From Bradyrhizobium arachidis (GTDB taxonomy: Bacteria > Pseudomonadota > Alphaproteobacteria > Rhizobiales > Xanthobacteraceae): a stretch of 64,000 nucleotides of DNA. The notes below the pieces were generated by a model that saw only the letters and a program-made list of their open reading frames with translations, was not told where the DNA came from and did not search any database. Position 1 is the first letter of the stretch. The number at the start of each line of letters is the position of its first letter. The stretch covers positions 5,332,001 to 5,396,000 of the forward strand of contig NZ_CP030050.1 in assembly GCF_015291705.1 (NCBI RefSeq), given 5' to 3'. The translations under genes were made by a program, and so were the position numbers. Below, in pieces: positions 34,715 to 43,080 of the stretch.

Positions 34715-37426
34715 TCAATGCCTTTCCAGTGCAGATAGACGCGCGTACCGCGTGTCGCGAACCAGTTTCGGGTTAGCACCCCGTATGGCGACCAAGGCGC
34801 GATCCAGATCGAGCGGATGCACAGCACGCTCCTCGCTGCCGATGGTCATGTCGAGGAGCGTCAGAAGCGCCGACGCGGCCTCCCCGATTATTTCTCGCAA
34901 GTTTTTGCCATCGGCGTCACGCTCATAGAGCCCGTAGTCATGCAGCGACCAACAATCGAAGGGAGTTAGGAAGCGTGCGATCGCATCGACAGCTTCAGCG
35001 AAAGCAGTACCTGATTTTGCAGGAAGCCTAGCAAGTTCTTTTGAAAGGCTCGGTGACGCCAGCGTTCTCTCCAACGGCCAAATGGTTTCAAAGAATGGCA
35101 CCACTACCTTTCTAAGACGGTCTTCGCGCGATGACCGACGGTCGTCGGCTTCGATAAAGACCCCAGCAATTCGTCCGCCAGCTGCACGAAGGCGGTCTGT
35201 TCCAAGCCTCAGCATCTGCTGCACGACCCTCTCCGGTATCGATGGCTCCCTGCCGTCGTTCTTATCGAGAAGAACGCGGTACACCACGCGTTCTCCTAGC
35301 CTCGCGCGGGTCTCTATCGGCAGCGCACTGGAATGCGCCACCTCGGCCATCCGCTCTCCAATTCTCAGCATTGTGTCGTAGCGAAGAACGGGATTTCGCG
35401 AGATGGCATCCCACACCTCAATTTCAGTTCCGTCGGCGTTGTTCAACGGATCCAGAAGGTTCTGGTCCGTCCATGCTTCGTCGGCGCGCCGCATGTATTC
35501 TAGCGACGACAGAAACCGATGAAGCACTTGCAGGCGGGTTGCGCCTGTCGCTCGCGCCGCGCTATCTCGCATGTCCCTGAGTGCACCACTCGCAAATGGA
35601 TGCGGCACCTCATTCAAATTGGGGCACATGCGCAGAAAGGCCGTCATCATGACTCCGGCCGGTGTGTTCAGGGCGGCCGTAGCCAGGCGCTCGCCAAGGT
35701 CCGAGTCTCTCTCGCCCAAGAGGTCCGTGACCTCGTCGTCTTTCGAGGGTGTCCCGCGTTTGTTGGTGACGTCGACCGCTGGCGGCCAAGCGCGAAGCCA
35801 CAGCGCTGAAAACATCGGGTTGCCCTTTAAACTCCCGGCCCAATCAGCAATCCAGCCCGACAAGCCATCAATCATAGTTTCCAGATGACGTTCCGGCACG
35901 GAGTTCAGGAGCGTCAAGATTACGAAAGCTCGCCCTCTTTCTAGTTCCGCCTGGATTGTGGCCTCTTCTGTTGGGGCGGACGTTTGGTTTGCAGGGCGCG
36001 AAAGACGTAAGACTTGGCCCCATACTCCAGGGCTGTTGGCGCTAAGCTCTGGCGAGGCGGAGAAAAGTTCAAGAATCTCTGAGAGATGGGATTCCAAGTA
36101 CACTTGTGCCGCGCCGGCGTTTCCCCATCGCTCTTTGCTGAACGCGTTCTCCAAATTGCGAACTGCCGAAGCCGAATCCAAGGCTTCGAACGTTTCTTCC
36201 TCCTCCTGCATCCACCGTGTTGAAGACGTCCCTTCAAAGTCGAAATCGACGGTGGTCACATTTGGTAGTTCGTATTTTGCGGCAATATTCTCGATCCAAG
36301 CCTGGGAAATGTCACTGACTTGAGCCGGCGCTGCGAGAATTCTCTTGAACTCGATACCGGCGCGAATGTGCCGATAGCGCTCCAACTCCTTCGGCACGGG
36401 CTTATTAGTCCAGAGCGTTTTGGGGGGAAGGCGCTGAATCCTCGTTTCCAGTGCCAGTTTTGCAGCCTCATCCAGATCACTGAAGCGGCGAGCTCGAAGC
36501 TCGGCGAACTCCGGATATTCGGCGACTTTCCAAAATTCTTTGTCAGTAAGATCTGACAAGAATTTCGATAAGCATTCAGCGGAGGCCAGATTGGGGTTTC
36601 GTGCCAGCGCAGCCCACAGCCTCTTGAAAAGGGCCCACTTACTGGCGTTCCATCTAACAATCCGAAGCTTCGCGTTCTCGACGTCGATGCGTGCAAGAAC
36701 CTCGATTGCCTCGTACAGAAGCTTCGTCACGGGTGCAAAGCCATGTCGATAAGCATCAGGATCGCGGCCTGAGTCCTCCTCGCTGCCAGCGAAGCCCGAG
36801 ACGTGGTAAACGCGCCGCACCTCCGAGTTCGTCAAGTCGATCCCTTCGGTCCAGCCAAGCCGCTGCGCAACGTGTAAACCATCTAACAGCGCCGCCTCTA
36901 GCCGATCTGCTAGTTCGTCTGCAAGAGCAACGTTGGTGATATCTTCAAGGCCGACGTCGTGAAGGGAAATAAGATCGCCGCTGGTCATGGAGATGAAAAC
37001 CAAATCTCCGAGCTTACGAGGCACTTTCGGCAAAGCGGGGCCCCCATACAGGCTCCAATCCTCTCGCCTCTTTATGCGGGGCCATGGCCGAACAAGATCG
37101 ACCACCTGACGCAAAACGTCGCCATCAATGCTCTTCTGCCGCGCGCGCGCTATCAGTCCATAACGTGTATCGGGACCCGTCTGCGGCATTGCAGACCACG
37201 ATTCCAGAAGCCAAGACCAGGCGGAACGAAACGGCTCCTTCATCTTGACGGCCGCACTTGTGATCAAATGCCGGATCGCGAGCCGCTCTTCGTCGTGTTC
37301 GCTACCTAGTTCCAGTGCCCATTCAATTGAGGAACGATCGTTCAATCGGTTCTGTAGGAACGCGATTGTTGTGGCTCTGATTTGTTGAGCCAGTTCGCGA
37401 CCTCTAAGGGTATGGTCATCAGTCAT
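34715..37426 (-). CDS. Large protein of unknown function, partner of a SIR2 protein
   Basis: A 903-residue soluble protein, almost all helix, with no transmembrane segment. I see no Walker A or B motif, no nuclease motif and no zinc site. It begins MTDDHTLRGRELAQQIRATT; the middle is regular helical repeats (for instance RWNASKWALFKRLWAALARN), and the C-terminus has LTPFDCWSLHDYGLYERDAD then LDRALVAIRGANPKLV. Its ATG overlaps the SIR2 gene's stop in an ATGA, so it is made in step with that protein. A long helical partner with an NADase suggests a sensor or scaffold, which in defence systems recognises the invader. That is inference; I cannot place the family. Confidence 0.85.
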   Translation of the reverse strand: MTDDHTLRGRELAQQIRATTIAFLQNRLNDRSSIEWALELGSEHDEERLAIRHLITSAAVKMKEPFRSAWSWLLESWSAMPQTGPDTRYGLIARARQKSIDGDVLRQVVDLVRPWPRIKRREDWSLYGGPALPKVPRKLGDLVFISMTSGDLISLHDVGLEDITNVALADELADRLEAALLDGLHVAQRLGWTEGIDLTNSEVRRVYHVSGFAGSEEDSGRDPDAYRHGFAPVTKLLYEAIEVLARIDVENAKLRIVRWNASKWALFKRLWAALARNPNLASAECLSKFLSDLTDKEFWKVAEYPEFAELRARRFSDLDEAAKLALETRIQRLPPKTLWTNKPVPKELERYRHIRAGIEFKRILAAPAQVSDISQAWIENIAAKYELPNVTTVDFDFEGTSSTRWMQEEEETFEALDSASAVRNLENAFSKERWGNAGAAQVYLESHLSEILELFSASPELSANSPGVWGQVLRLSRPANQTSAPTEEATIQAELERGRAFVILTLLNSVPERHLETMIDGLSGWIADWAGSLKGNPMFSALWLRAWPPAVDVTNKRGTPSKDDEVTDLLGERDSDLGERLATAALNTPAGVMMTAFLRMCPNLNEVPHPFASGALRDMRDSAARATGATRLQVLHRFLSSLEYMRRADEAWTDQNLLDPLNNADGTEIEVWDAISRNPVLRYDTMLRIGERMAEVAHSSALPIETRARLGERVVYRVLLDKNDGREPSIPERVVQQMLRLGTDRLRAAGGRIAGVFIEADDRRSSREDRLRKVVVPFFETIWPLERTLASPSLSKELARLPAKSGTAFAEAVDAIARFLTPFDCWSLHDYGLYERDADGKNLREIIGEAASALLTLLDMTIGSEERAVHPLDLDRALVAIRGANPKLVRDTRYARLSALERH

Positions 37427-38640
37427 CGTGGTCCCGCCACGTCTTCTCGCGTGATTTCATTTATATACCCGAGCCACCGCGCTGATGCTCCACCTCCGCG
37501 GAGCAAACCGGCGAACGATTCCCGTTCGGATGGTGTCGCTCTGCGCACAAGGTATCGAAAGAGTGATCGGTCGGCCTCGGATGCCGCCTCTAGGGTGGAA
37601 CTCGTGATGCGCCTGATCTGCCGGCGTGACCAAGCGTCGTTAGCAGGCGATGGAATACTTTCCGCCCAATTCCTCATTAGTGATCGTAGCTGGCTGTGAT
37701 TGTCGCGCTGATTATACGCGATTGGAACGATTCCTCTCGCCTGCCAATAGGCTATGTCGACGGCGTTGTCGTTCCCGACCGGAATGATTGCATACCGCGC
37801 CTTGATGTCGGCAAAATGCGTCTCATCTCCCGCGATCGCATTCATAAGATAGCGCATCGGCGCGTCGCTAAGACTGTAACCCACGAGGACCAGATGGAAT
37901 ATGCGTGCCGCGTCGTAGATGAACTCGGCCGCGATCCGCCGACGTAAATACACATCGCCGAAGTCTTGATCAGTCAGTACGAGATCGGAAGCGCCATCGT
38001 CTTTTCCCAAGGCGCCATGAAGGTGGAAGATTCCCTCGAATTCTTTTCGCCGGCTGGGACGAGGCATTGCACCCAACGCATAAATCTTCGGCGATAGTTT
38101 CCTGCGCGAGGCAGCTGTTCCGAGGAGGGCGTCGAAATTCGTAGTAGCGATGAATGGGCGGCCGAAACGTTGTCCCAATCGTGCGAGCGATACGTGTAGT
38201 TCGTTGGTCTGTCGCGTGCGGGCCAGGATCTCCGAAACCGCTTTGCGCATCGAGCTAGCGCTGCTGGCGCCAGAATCGAGCCTGCGCTCAAGCATGCCCA
38301 GCACCACATCAAACTCATAGCCCGTGAAGGCCCGCAACTCGGCTTGCTGACCAGCGTTCAAACCCGCGGTGTAGTCCCTCCAAGATGTTCGCGAGATGCT
38401 ACCGGCATCACGGGCCTTCTGCTCTTCTTTGAAGATCGCATGCAGCTTTGCTGCAACTGCAGTATCGAGACGATCGTACACTTGAACGACAAGTTCGCGG
38501 AAGTCGGGCAGCGACGAAGGGGCTGGTCGAGATATTCCCGCTCCTGTAATGAACAGGACCTCACCACGATCACGAGCCAGAAGGAGTTTTTCGGGGATGG
38601 GGGGAAGACCGTCCCCGAAGGTTACAACATCATCCGCCAT
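37423..38640 (-). CDS. SIR2-domain protein (predicted NADase, defence)
   Basis: A 405-residue protein with SIR2_2 features: FITGAGISRPAPSSLPDFRE with GAGIS (residues 33-37), TTNFDALL (166-173), the likely catalytic His208 in FHLHGALG, DLVLTDQDF and a late LVLVGYSLSDAPMRYL. Standalone bacterial SIR2 domains of this kind break down NAD+ when triggered by phage. I chose ATG 38640 because the frame from 38715 overlaps the end of the hsdR fragment. The C-terminal 100 residues after the fold are helical and may bind the partner. Regulation is not visible. Confidence 0.86.
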   Translation of the reverse strand: MADDVVTFGDGLPPIPEKLLLARDRGEVLFITGAGISRPAPSSLPDFRELVVQVYDRLDTAVAAKLHAIFKEEQKARDAGSISRTSWRDYTAGLNAGQQAELRAFTGYEFDVVLGMLERRLDSGASSASSMRKAVSEILARTRQTNELHVSLARLGQRFGRPFIATTNFDALLGTAASRRKLSPKIYALGAMPRPSRRKEFEGIFHLHGALGKDDGASDLVLTDQDFGDVYLRRRIAAEFIYDAARIFHLVLVGYSLSDAPMRYLMNAIAGDETHFADIKARYAIIPVGNDNAVDIAYWQARGIVPIAYNQRDNHSQLRSLMRNWAESIPSPANDAWSRRQIRRITSSTLEAASEADRSLFRYLVRRATPSERESFAGLLRGGGASARWLGYINEITREDVAGPR

Positions 38641-38686
38641 TGAAGACTCACGAACTTTCTTACCGGCAAACTCTATGGGGGCCGGC

Positions 38687-39010
38687 TCACTCGCTGGGAT
38701 TATTGGTTGACACATGTTGCCGGCGGTTGCCGACCCATTTCAGTTTGGCGGCAGCATAGTCGGACGACTGCTCCTCAACAGTCGTGATTTTGTGTCCCCA
38801 ATCCTTGGACTTCGCCTCGATCACACCGACGGCGCGCTTGTCCACGAACAACACATAATCCGCGGGGCCTGTGTCGGTGGGATATTCGCTCACCGCGATG
38901 CCGCGTCCCACGCTCCAATCCAGCGCAGCCTTGTCCTGAACGTGCCACCCCGCTTCGGCCAGCTTCGCGTCAACCCGGTCGCGCACGATTTGCTCGGGAT
39001 TTTGGTTCAC
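38687..39010 (-). pseudogene. hsdR: Type I restriction enzyme R subunit, N-terminal fragment
   Basis: The 107-residue frame starts GTG: MNQNPEQIVRDRVDAKLAEA, then GPADYVLFVDKRAVGVIEAK, EEQSSDYAAAKLKWVG. This is the start of HsdR, whose nuclease domain has the PD..K of GPADYVLFVD....IEAK. Family members run to about 1000 residues; here the match ends at KLKWVG and is followed by a dozen unrelated residues and a stop. The SIR2 gene begins 46 bases later. The rest of hsdR has been lost. Its GTG overlaps the stop of the small frame upstream in a GTGA. Confidence 0.78.
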
Positions 39011-39213
39011 CCTGCCCCCACCACATCGAAATACTGGCGCGGCTTGCGCCGCGAATCGACTATTTTATGGCGCATAGAAGTGGGGATTCGGTCAATATTC
39101 TGCGTCGAAAGAATCCGTTTGAAGTGGTCTTGCGCGAAGTGCTGCTGCTTCCACCTGAACAAATGTTGAACATTCGGTGGGGCGCCCAGTGGGGCCGGGC
39201 CGTGGCCCGTCAT
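39007..39213 (-). pseudogene. Remnant upstream of hsdR, possibly the end of another operon gene
   Basis: A 68-residue frame that ends KIVDSRRKPRQYFDVVGAG and overlaps the hsdR GTG by four bases, an arrangement expected inside an hsd operon. I do not recognise it; it may be the tail of hsdS or an accessory gene. Its N-terminal half (MTGHGPAPLGAPP) is probably not native. Confidence 0.35.
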
Positions 39214-39430
39214 TGCCGCCGATCACCCGCCGTAACTAAGACCCCAAGGGCGAGGCTTCGGCCTCGCCTACCCCTTTATTCTCCACCTCGCCGGCCGCGC
39301 CGCGTCCGGCTCTGGGAGACAGTTCGCGTGCTTGGCCGCCAGCTTAGGACGTGGCCTGCTGTGCTATAGAAGTATCGCTGCGGTCTATGTTGGTAGAAGA
39401 TGTCTTTCCTCGAATTCCTATAGGATCAGA

Positions 39431-40180
39431 ATGCCCGTTGATGTTTCCTGCTGGCATTTTGAGTACCTACACGACACACCGCGCGATCGTGCGCTTCGCG
39501 CACACGATCCGTCACTCGTGCCGGACGCGGAGTCCTACGACTTCCCCGACGTTGACGCCCTGCTGAAGCATCTGGACGACCCAGGCAACGACGACCGCGC
39601 CCGATTTCAGCAGAGCATCGCGGAGCGGCTTGTACAGGACCCAGATGTCGCAGCGATTAAAGCCCTCTACACGCCGCTCAAGGATCTGAGACACTTTCCG
39701 GCCTACCGTCGCCGCCAATACGATAGGTACCATGCGGCGGCCCGGCAGATTGCAGATGGGACGGCCTCGGAAAAGGATCGGAAGCTTATCGATGGGCTCG
39801 ACGCCGAGATTGCCGCCTCTAGGATATCGCTGGACCATGGTCAGATATTGTTTCATGGGCGATGCAACGACCTGCTCGTGACGCAGCATCCCTACCCGAG
39901 CTACGTCTCTGCGACACTCGATCCCATCGTTGCCCTCAACAGCGCCTTTAGGCGGGCGGGCATTGATTGCGTCAATGGTCGCTCGGTTGTTCTGGTCCTC
40001 AAGTTATGCGTACCTCTGCGCGCGCTGTGGGGCCACGTCGGAAGGTCTCAAGAATGGGAACTCCTCCTGCCGCGTGGCATCGATTGGAAAGAGACCGAGC
40101 GCCGGTCGGGAAAAACCTTCGACACCATACACGCAACAGCGGTTAGCCATGGCCTCACGTCCCGTAGCTTGGCACCGTAG
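39431..40180 (+). CDS. Protein with ADP-ribosyltransferase-like motifs
   Basis: A 249-residue protein starting MPVDVSCWHFEYLHDTPRDR. The second half has the order expected of an R-S-E ART fold: Arg144 in LFHGR, a beta strand with SYVSATLDP (Ser160 and Thr162, akin to the STS motif), a long ALNSAFRRAG segment, then QEWELLLPRG with Glu208 and Glu210, akin to the ExE and EvLLPRG signature of ART toxins. The first half is helical and carries DDPGNDDRARFQ. No signal peptide. Its position in a defence-like island suggests a toxin or effector. A structural search is needed to confirm the fold, since sequence identity would be low. Confidence 0.5.
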   Translation: MPVDVSCWHFEYLHDTPRDRALRAHDPSLVPDAESYDFPDVDALLKHLDDPGNDDRARFQQSIAERLVQDPDVAAIKALYTPLKDLRHFPAYRRRQYDRYHAAARQIADGTASEKDRKLIDGLDAEIAASRISLDHGQILFHGRCNDLLVTQHPYPSYVSATLDPIVALNSAFRRAGIDCVNGRSVVLVLKLCVPLRALWGHVGRSQEWELLLPRGIDWKETERRSGKTFDTIHATAVSHGLTSRSLAP

Positions 40181-40379
40181 CTTTTGATTTTGCAGTTCGG
40201 CATCCCGCTGCAAAGATTAGCTCAATCACGCCCTTAGCTGCTTTGGGTCGGAGGAGCCCCGTTCCGCCGACCTGCCAGCGATAGCCCTCCTCGCCTCCGC
40301 CTCGAGGCTGTGAAGGTCAAGCTGGGCCTGCCCCGCAGCCACTTTCATCGCGCGGAATTCTCAAGAAATCCGTACAAAC
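40181..40379. other. Intergenic region with no gene seen
   Basis: About 200 bases between the ART-like gene and the serine recombinase; no clear promoter or repeat was recognised. Confidence 0.4.
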
Positions 40380-40394
40380 ATGCGGGGTAACCTC

Positions 40395-41078
40395 ATGGTA
40401 GGAAAAGAAAAACGAGTAAAATCTATTGCGTATCTCCGCACCTCATCAGCTGCCAATGTCGGCGCCGACAAGGACAGCGATCGCCGGCAGCGCGCTGCGA
40501 TCGAAAGCTTCGCAAATGCGAACGGGTATGAGGTGGTCGGCGAGTTCTACGACGCGGCGGTCAGCGGTGGAGACCCGATCGCAGAGCGACCGGGTTTTGC
40601 AGCGATGCTCGACCGCATCGCCGGCAACGGTGTCAGGACCATCCTTGTCGAAAGCCCAGATCGCTTTGCGCGAGATTTGGCGGTCCAACTCGCCGGACAT
40701 GATCATCTCCGCAGCCTCGGCATCACGCTGATTCCCGCGAGCTCGCCAGACTTCTTCATCGAGGACACACCAACGGCGGTATTAGTGCGCCAAGTGCTGG
40801 GCGCCATCGCGCAGTTCGAGAAGGCAACCACGGTGGCGAAGTTGCGCGCCGCGCGTCAGCGCAAGCGTGAGGCGGTCGGAAAGGTCGAAGGCAGGAAGAG
40901 CTGGGCGGAGCTCAGTCCAGAGCTGGTTGCCACAGCAAAGCGTCTACGGCGGCGATCGCCGAAGGGTCACCAGCGCTCGTTGCGTGAGGTCGCCGATGAA
41001 CTCGCCAGATTAGGCTTTACCAACGAACGCGGAGCGAGATTTTCCGCATCTTCGATTGCTTCTATGCTTTCTGCCTAG
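40395..41078 (+). CDS. Serine recombinase (resolvase/invertase type)
   Basis: A 227-residue protein if ATG 40395 (MVGKEKRVKSIAYLRTSS) is used; 40380 adds MRGNL. The catalytic Ser is in AYLRTSSAANVG (residue 14 or 15). Then come QRAAIESFA, the RPGFAAMLDRI segment, ESPDRFARDLAVQLAGHDHL, EDTPTAVLVRQVLGAIAQFE and a C-terminal helix-turn-helix (SLREVADELARLGFTNERGA). Such proteins act in excision, inversion or integration of mobile DNA. It sits at the right edge of the defence-like block, so it could be its mobility gene. Confidence 0.88.
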   Translation: MVGKEKRVKSIAYLRTSSAANVGADKDSDRRQRAAIESFANANGYEVVGEFYDAAVSGGDPIAERPGFAAMLDRIAGNGVRTILVESPDRFARDLAVQLAGHDHLRSLGITLIPASSPDFFIEDTPTAVLVRQVLGAIAQFEKATTVAKLRAARQRKREAVGKVEGRKSWAELSPELVATAKRLRRRSPKGHQRSLREVADELARLGFTNERGARFSASSIASMLSA

Positions 41079-41107
41079 GGCGTGACCTTACGCACCTGGC
41101 CGTAACT

Positions 41108-41152
41108 GATGTCCGCTCACCCTCAACAGCGGCGGAAGAGCGGACATCGCTC
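41108..41152. repeat. Inverted repeat GATGTCCGCTC ... GAGCGGACATC
   Basis: Eleven-base perfect arms separated by about 20 bases, in the gap between the recombinase and the adenylate cyclase. A related pair GGTCCGCTC...GAGCGGACC occurs at 58447-58475. Arms of this type are also at the IS1111-type junctions (GCGGACAT), which suggests the IS targets this dispersed sequence. Confidence 0.55.
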
Positions 41153-41244
41153 GAAGTCGCAGAAGGGCCAATATGCAACATCGACCTGGGTGGGCATCTT
41201 GTTCCAATTGTTGTACAGTCGCATCCAGGTCTGGATTGCGGGCG

Positions 41245-43035
41245 ATGGTGCAAGAACGGCCAGTCAGGGTCGAGCGCAGGTTGTCGGCGATATTGGCGGC
41301 CGACGTGGCTGGCTATTCGCGGCTCATGCATATTGACGAAGAGGCTACGCACGCCAAACTTACCGCGCTCTTGGCCGACGCCGTTGTGCCTTCAATTGCC
41401 GAACACGGCGGCCGTATCGTGAAGAACACTGGCGATGGGTTCTTGGCGGAGTTTACAAGCTCAGTTGAGGCAGTCCGAGCCGCTGTGCAGTTTCAGACCC
41501 GCATCAAGGAACTTACCATCAACGAGGAGGAAGACCGGCGAATTGCTTTCCGAGTCGGCATCAATGTTGGCGACGTAATCGTCGAACCCTATGACATATT
41601 TGGAGACGGAGTTAACATCGCGGCGCGGCTTGAGGGCATCGCAGAGCCTGGCGGCATCTGCATTTCGTCTTTTGCCTACGATCAAGTATGGGGCAAGATC
41701 GGGGTTGAGTTCGCCGATTTGGGCGATCAGAACCTCAAAAACATCGCTCGCCCGGTTCGGGCCTATGCCGTGGCTCGGGTTAAGTTTGGCCCGACAATAA
41801 AGGGCAGCGGCACGACACCGATCCCCCACCCAGCGCCGCGCCTGTCCATCGTCGTGCTACCCTTCGCGAACCTGAGCGGTGATCGTGAGCAGGACTATTT
41901 CGCGGACGGTATAACCGAGAGTCTAACCACGGACCTGTCGCGCATCGGTGGTTCATTTGTAATGGCACAGGACAGCGCCGTCTCATACAAGGGCAGAGCT
42001 GTCGATGTCCGCCAAGTCGGCCGCGAATTGAATGTTCGCTACGTGCTCGAAGGCTCAGTGCAACGCAGCGGCAAGCGACTTCGGATGAATGTTCAGCTGA
42101 TCGATGCCAGGAGCGGCCAGCATCTTTGGGCCGAGCGCTTCGAGAAGCCTTTCGGCGACCTGTTCGATATGCAGGACGAAATCGTGTCGAGGCTCGCCGG
42201 TACATTAGGTGCCCAGCTCATCGAGGCTGAGGCGCGACGAGCCGAGCGTACGCTGCATCCCGATGCGATGGACTTGTGCTTCCAGGGCCGGGCCTGGTTG
42301 ATGAAGGGGATTAGCCTTGAATGCGTGACGCAAGCGCGGGGCTTCTTCGAACGCTCGCTGGAGTTCGATCCCGGCAACGTCGAAGCAATGATTGGTCTGG
42401 CAAATGTTGATACGGTAGTTGGAGGTAGCTTTACGACGGATGATGGGCCCGCGCGGCTTGCGGCGGCCGAGGCGATGGTGAACAAGGTATTGTCGATTAG
42501 GCCGAACAGTGCCTCAGCCCACATGGCTCGGGGTTGGGTCCAGACCTTTACGAACCGGGCCGCCCAAGGCATCCGTGAGTTCGAACATGCGTTGGCGCTG
42601 GCTCCGAATTTGGTCAACGCTCATGCGGCCCTTGGTTTCGCAAAATCCTACATAGGTCGCGCTACCGAGACCGAAGGCCATGTGCTCGAAGCTTTACGGC
42701 TCTCTCCTCGGGACGTTTTCGCCTACCAGTGGGCGTGTTTTGCGGGCGTGGCCAAGCTGCTGCTTGGTTCCGACGTCGAAGCCGTCAGTTGGCTGCGACG
42801 AAGCACCGAGGCGAACCGTAACTTTCATCTCGCTCATATATCGCTCGCCGCTGCCTTGGCCTTGACCGGCGCGCTCGATGAGGCGCGAACTGCTGCGAGA
42901 ACGGGGCTTGCGCTCAACTCAGGTTTCACCATTCGTCGCTTGCTCGCAGCTCAACAAAGCGACAATCCAATTTACCTTGCCGGGCTGCAGCGCTTGTGTG
43001 AAGGCTGGCGCCTCGCTAGCGTGCCGGAAGGGTGA
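41245..43035 (+). CDS. Class III adenylate cyclase with TolB-like and TPR domains
   Basis: A 596-residue protein. The start ATG 41245 gives MVQERPVRVERRLSAILAAD, and the class III cyclase domain (about residues 10-180) has ILAADVAGYSRLM with the metal Asp, NTGDGFLAEF with the second Asp, and GDGVNIAARLEG. About 205-340 is a TolB-N / FlgO-like beta region (VVLPFANLSGDREQDYFADG). The rest is tetratricopeptide-like (FERSLEFDPGNVEAMIGLAN and AHAALGFAKSYIGRATE). This architecture is abundant in Bradyrhizobium. It makes cAMP in response to a signal read by the other domains, which is unknown. No adjacent partner. Confidence 0.9.
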   Translation: MVQERPVRVERRLSAILAADVAGYSRLMHIDEEATHAKLTALLADAVVPSIAEHGGRIVKNTGDGFLAEFTSSVEAVRAAVQFQTRIKELTINEEEDRRIAFRVGINVGDVIVEPYDIFGDGVNIAARLEGIAEPGGICISSFAYDQVWGKIGVEFADLGDQNLKNIARPVRAYAVARVKFGPTIKGSGTTPIPHPAPRLSIVVLPFANLSGDREQDYFADGITESLTTDLSRIGGSFVMAQDSAVSYKGRAVDVRQVGRELNVRYVLEGSVQRSGKRLRMNVQLIDARSGQHLWAERFEKPFGDLFDMQDEIVSRLAGTLGAQLIEAEARRAERTLHPDAMDLCFQGRAWLMKGISLECVTQARGFFERSLEFDPGNVEAMIGLANVDTVVGGSFTTDDGPARLAAAEAMVNKVLSIRPNSASAHMARGWVQTFTNRAAQGIREFEHALALAPNLVNAHAALGFAKSYIGRATETEGHVLEALRLSPRDVFAYQWACFAGVAKLLLGSDVEAVSWLRRSTEANRNFHLAHISLAAALALTGALDEARTAARTGLALNSGFTIRRLLAAQQSDNPIYLAGLQRLCEGWRLASVPEG

Positions 43036-43080
43036 TGAGCGCTTCGGGCCGACTTCAGTGCTTTACTGCCCTACGTCGGC

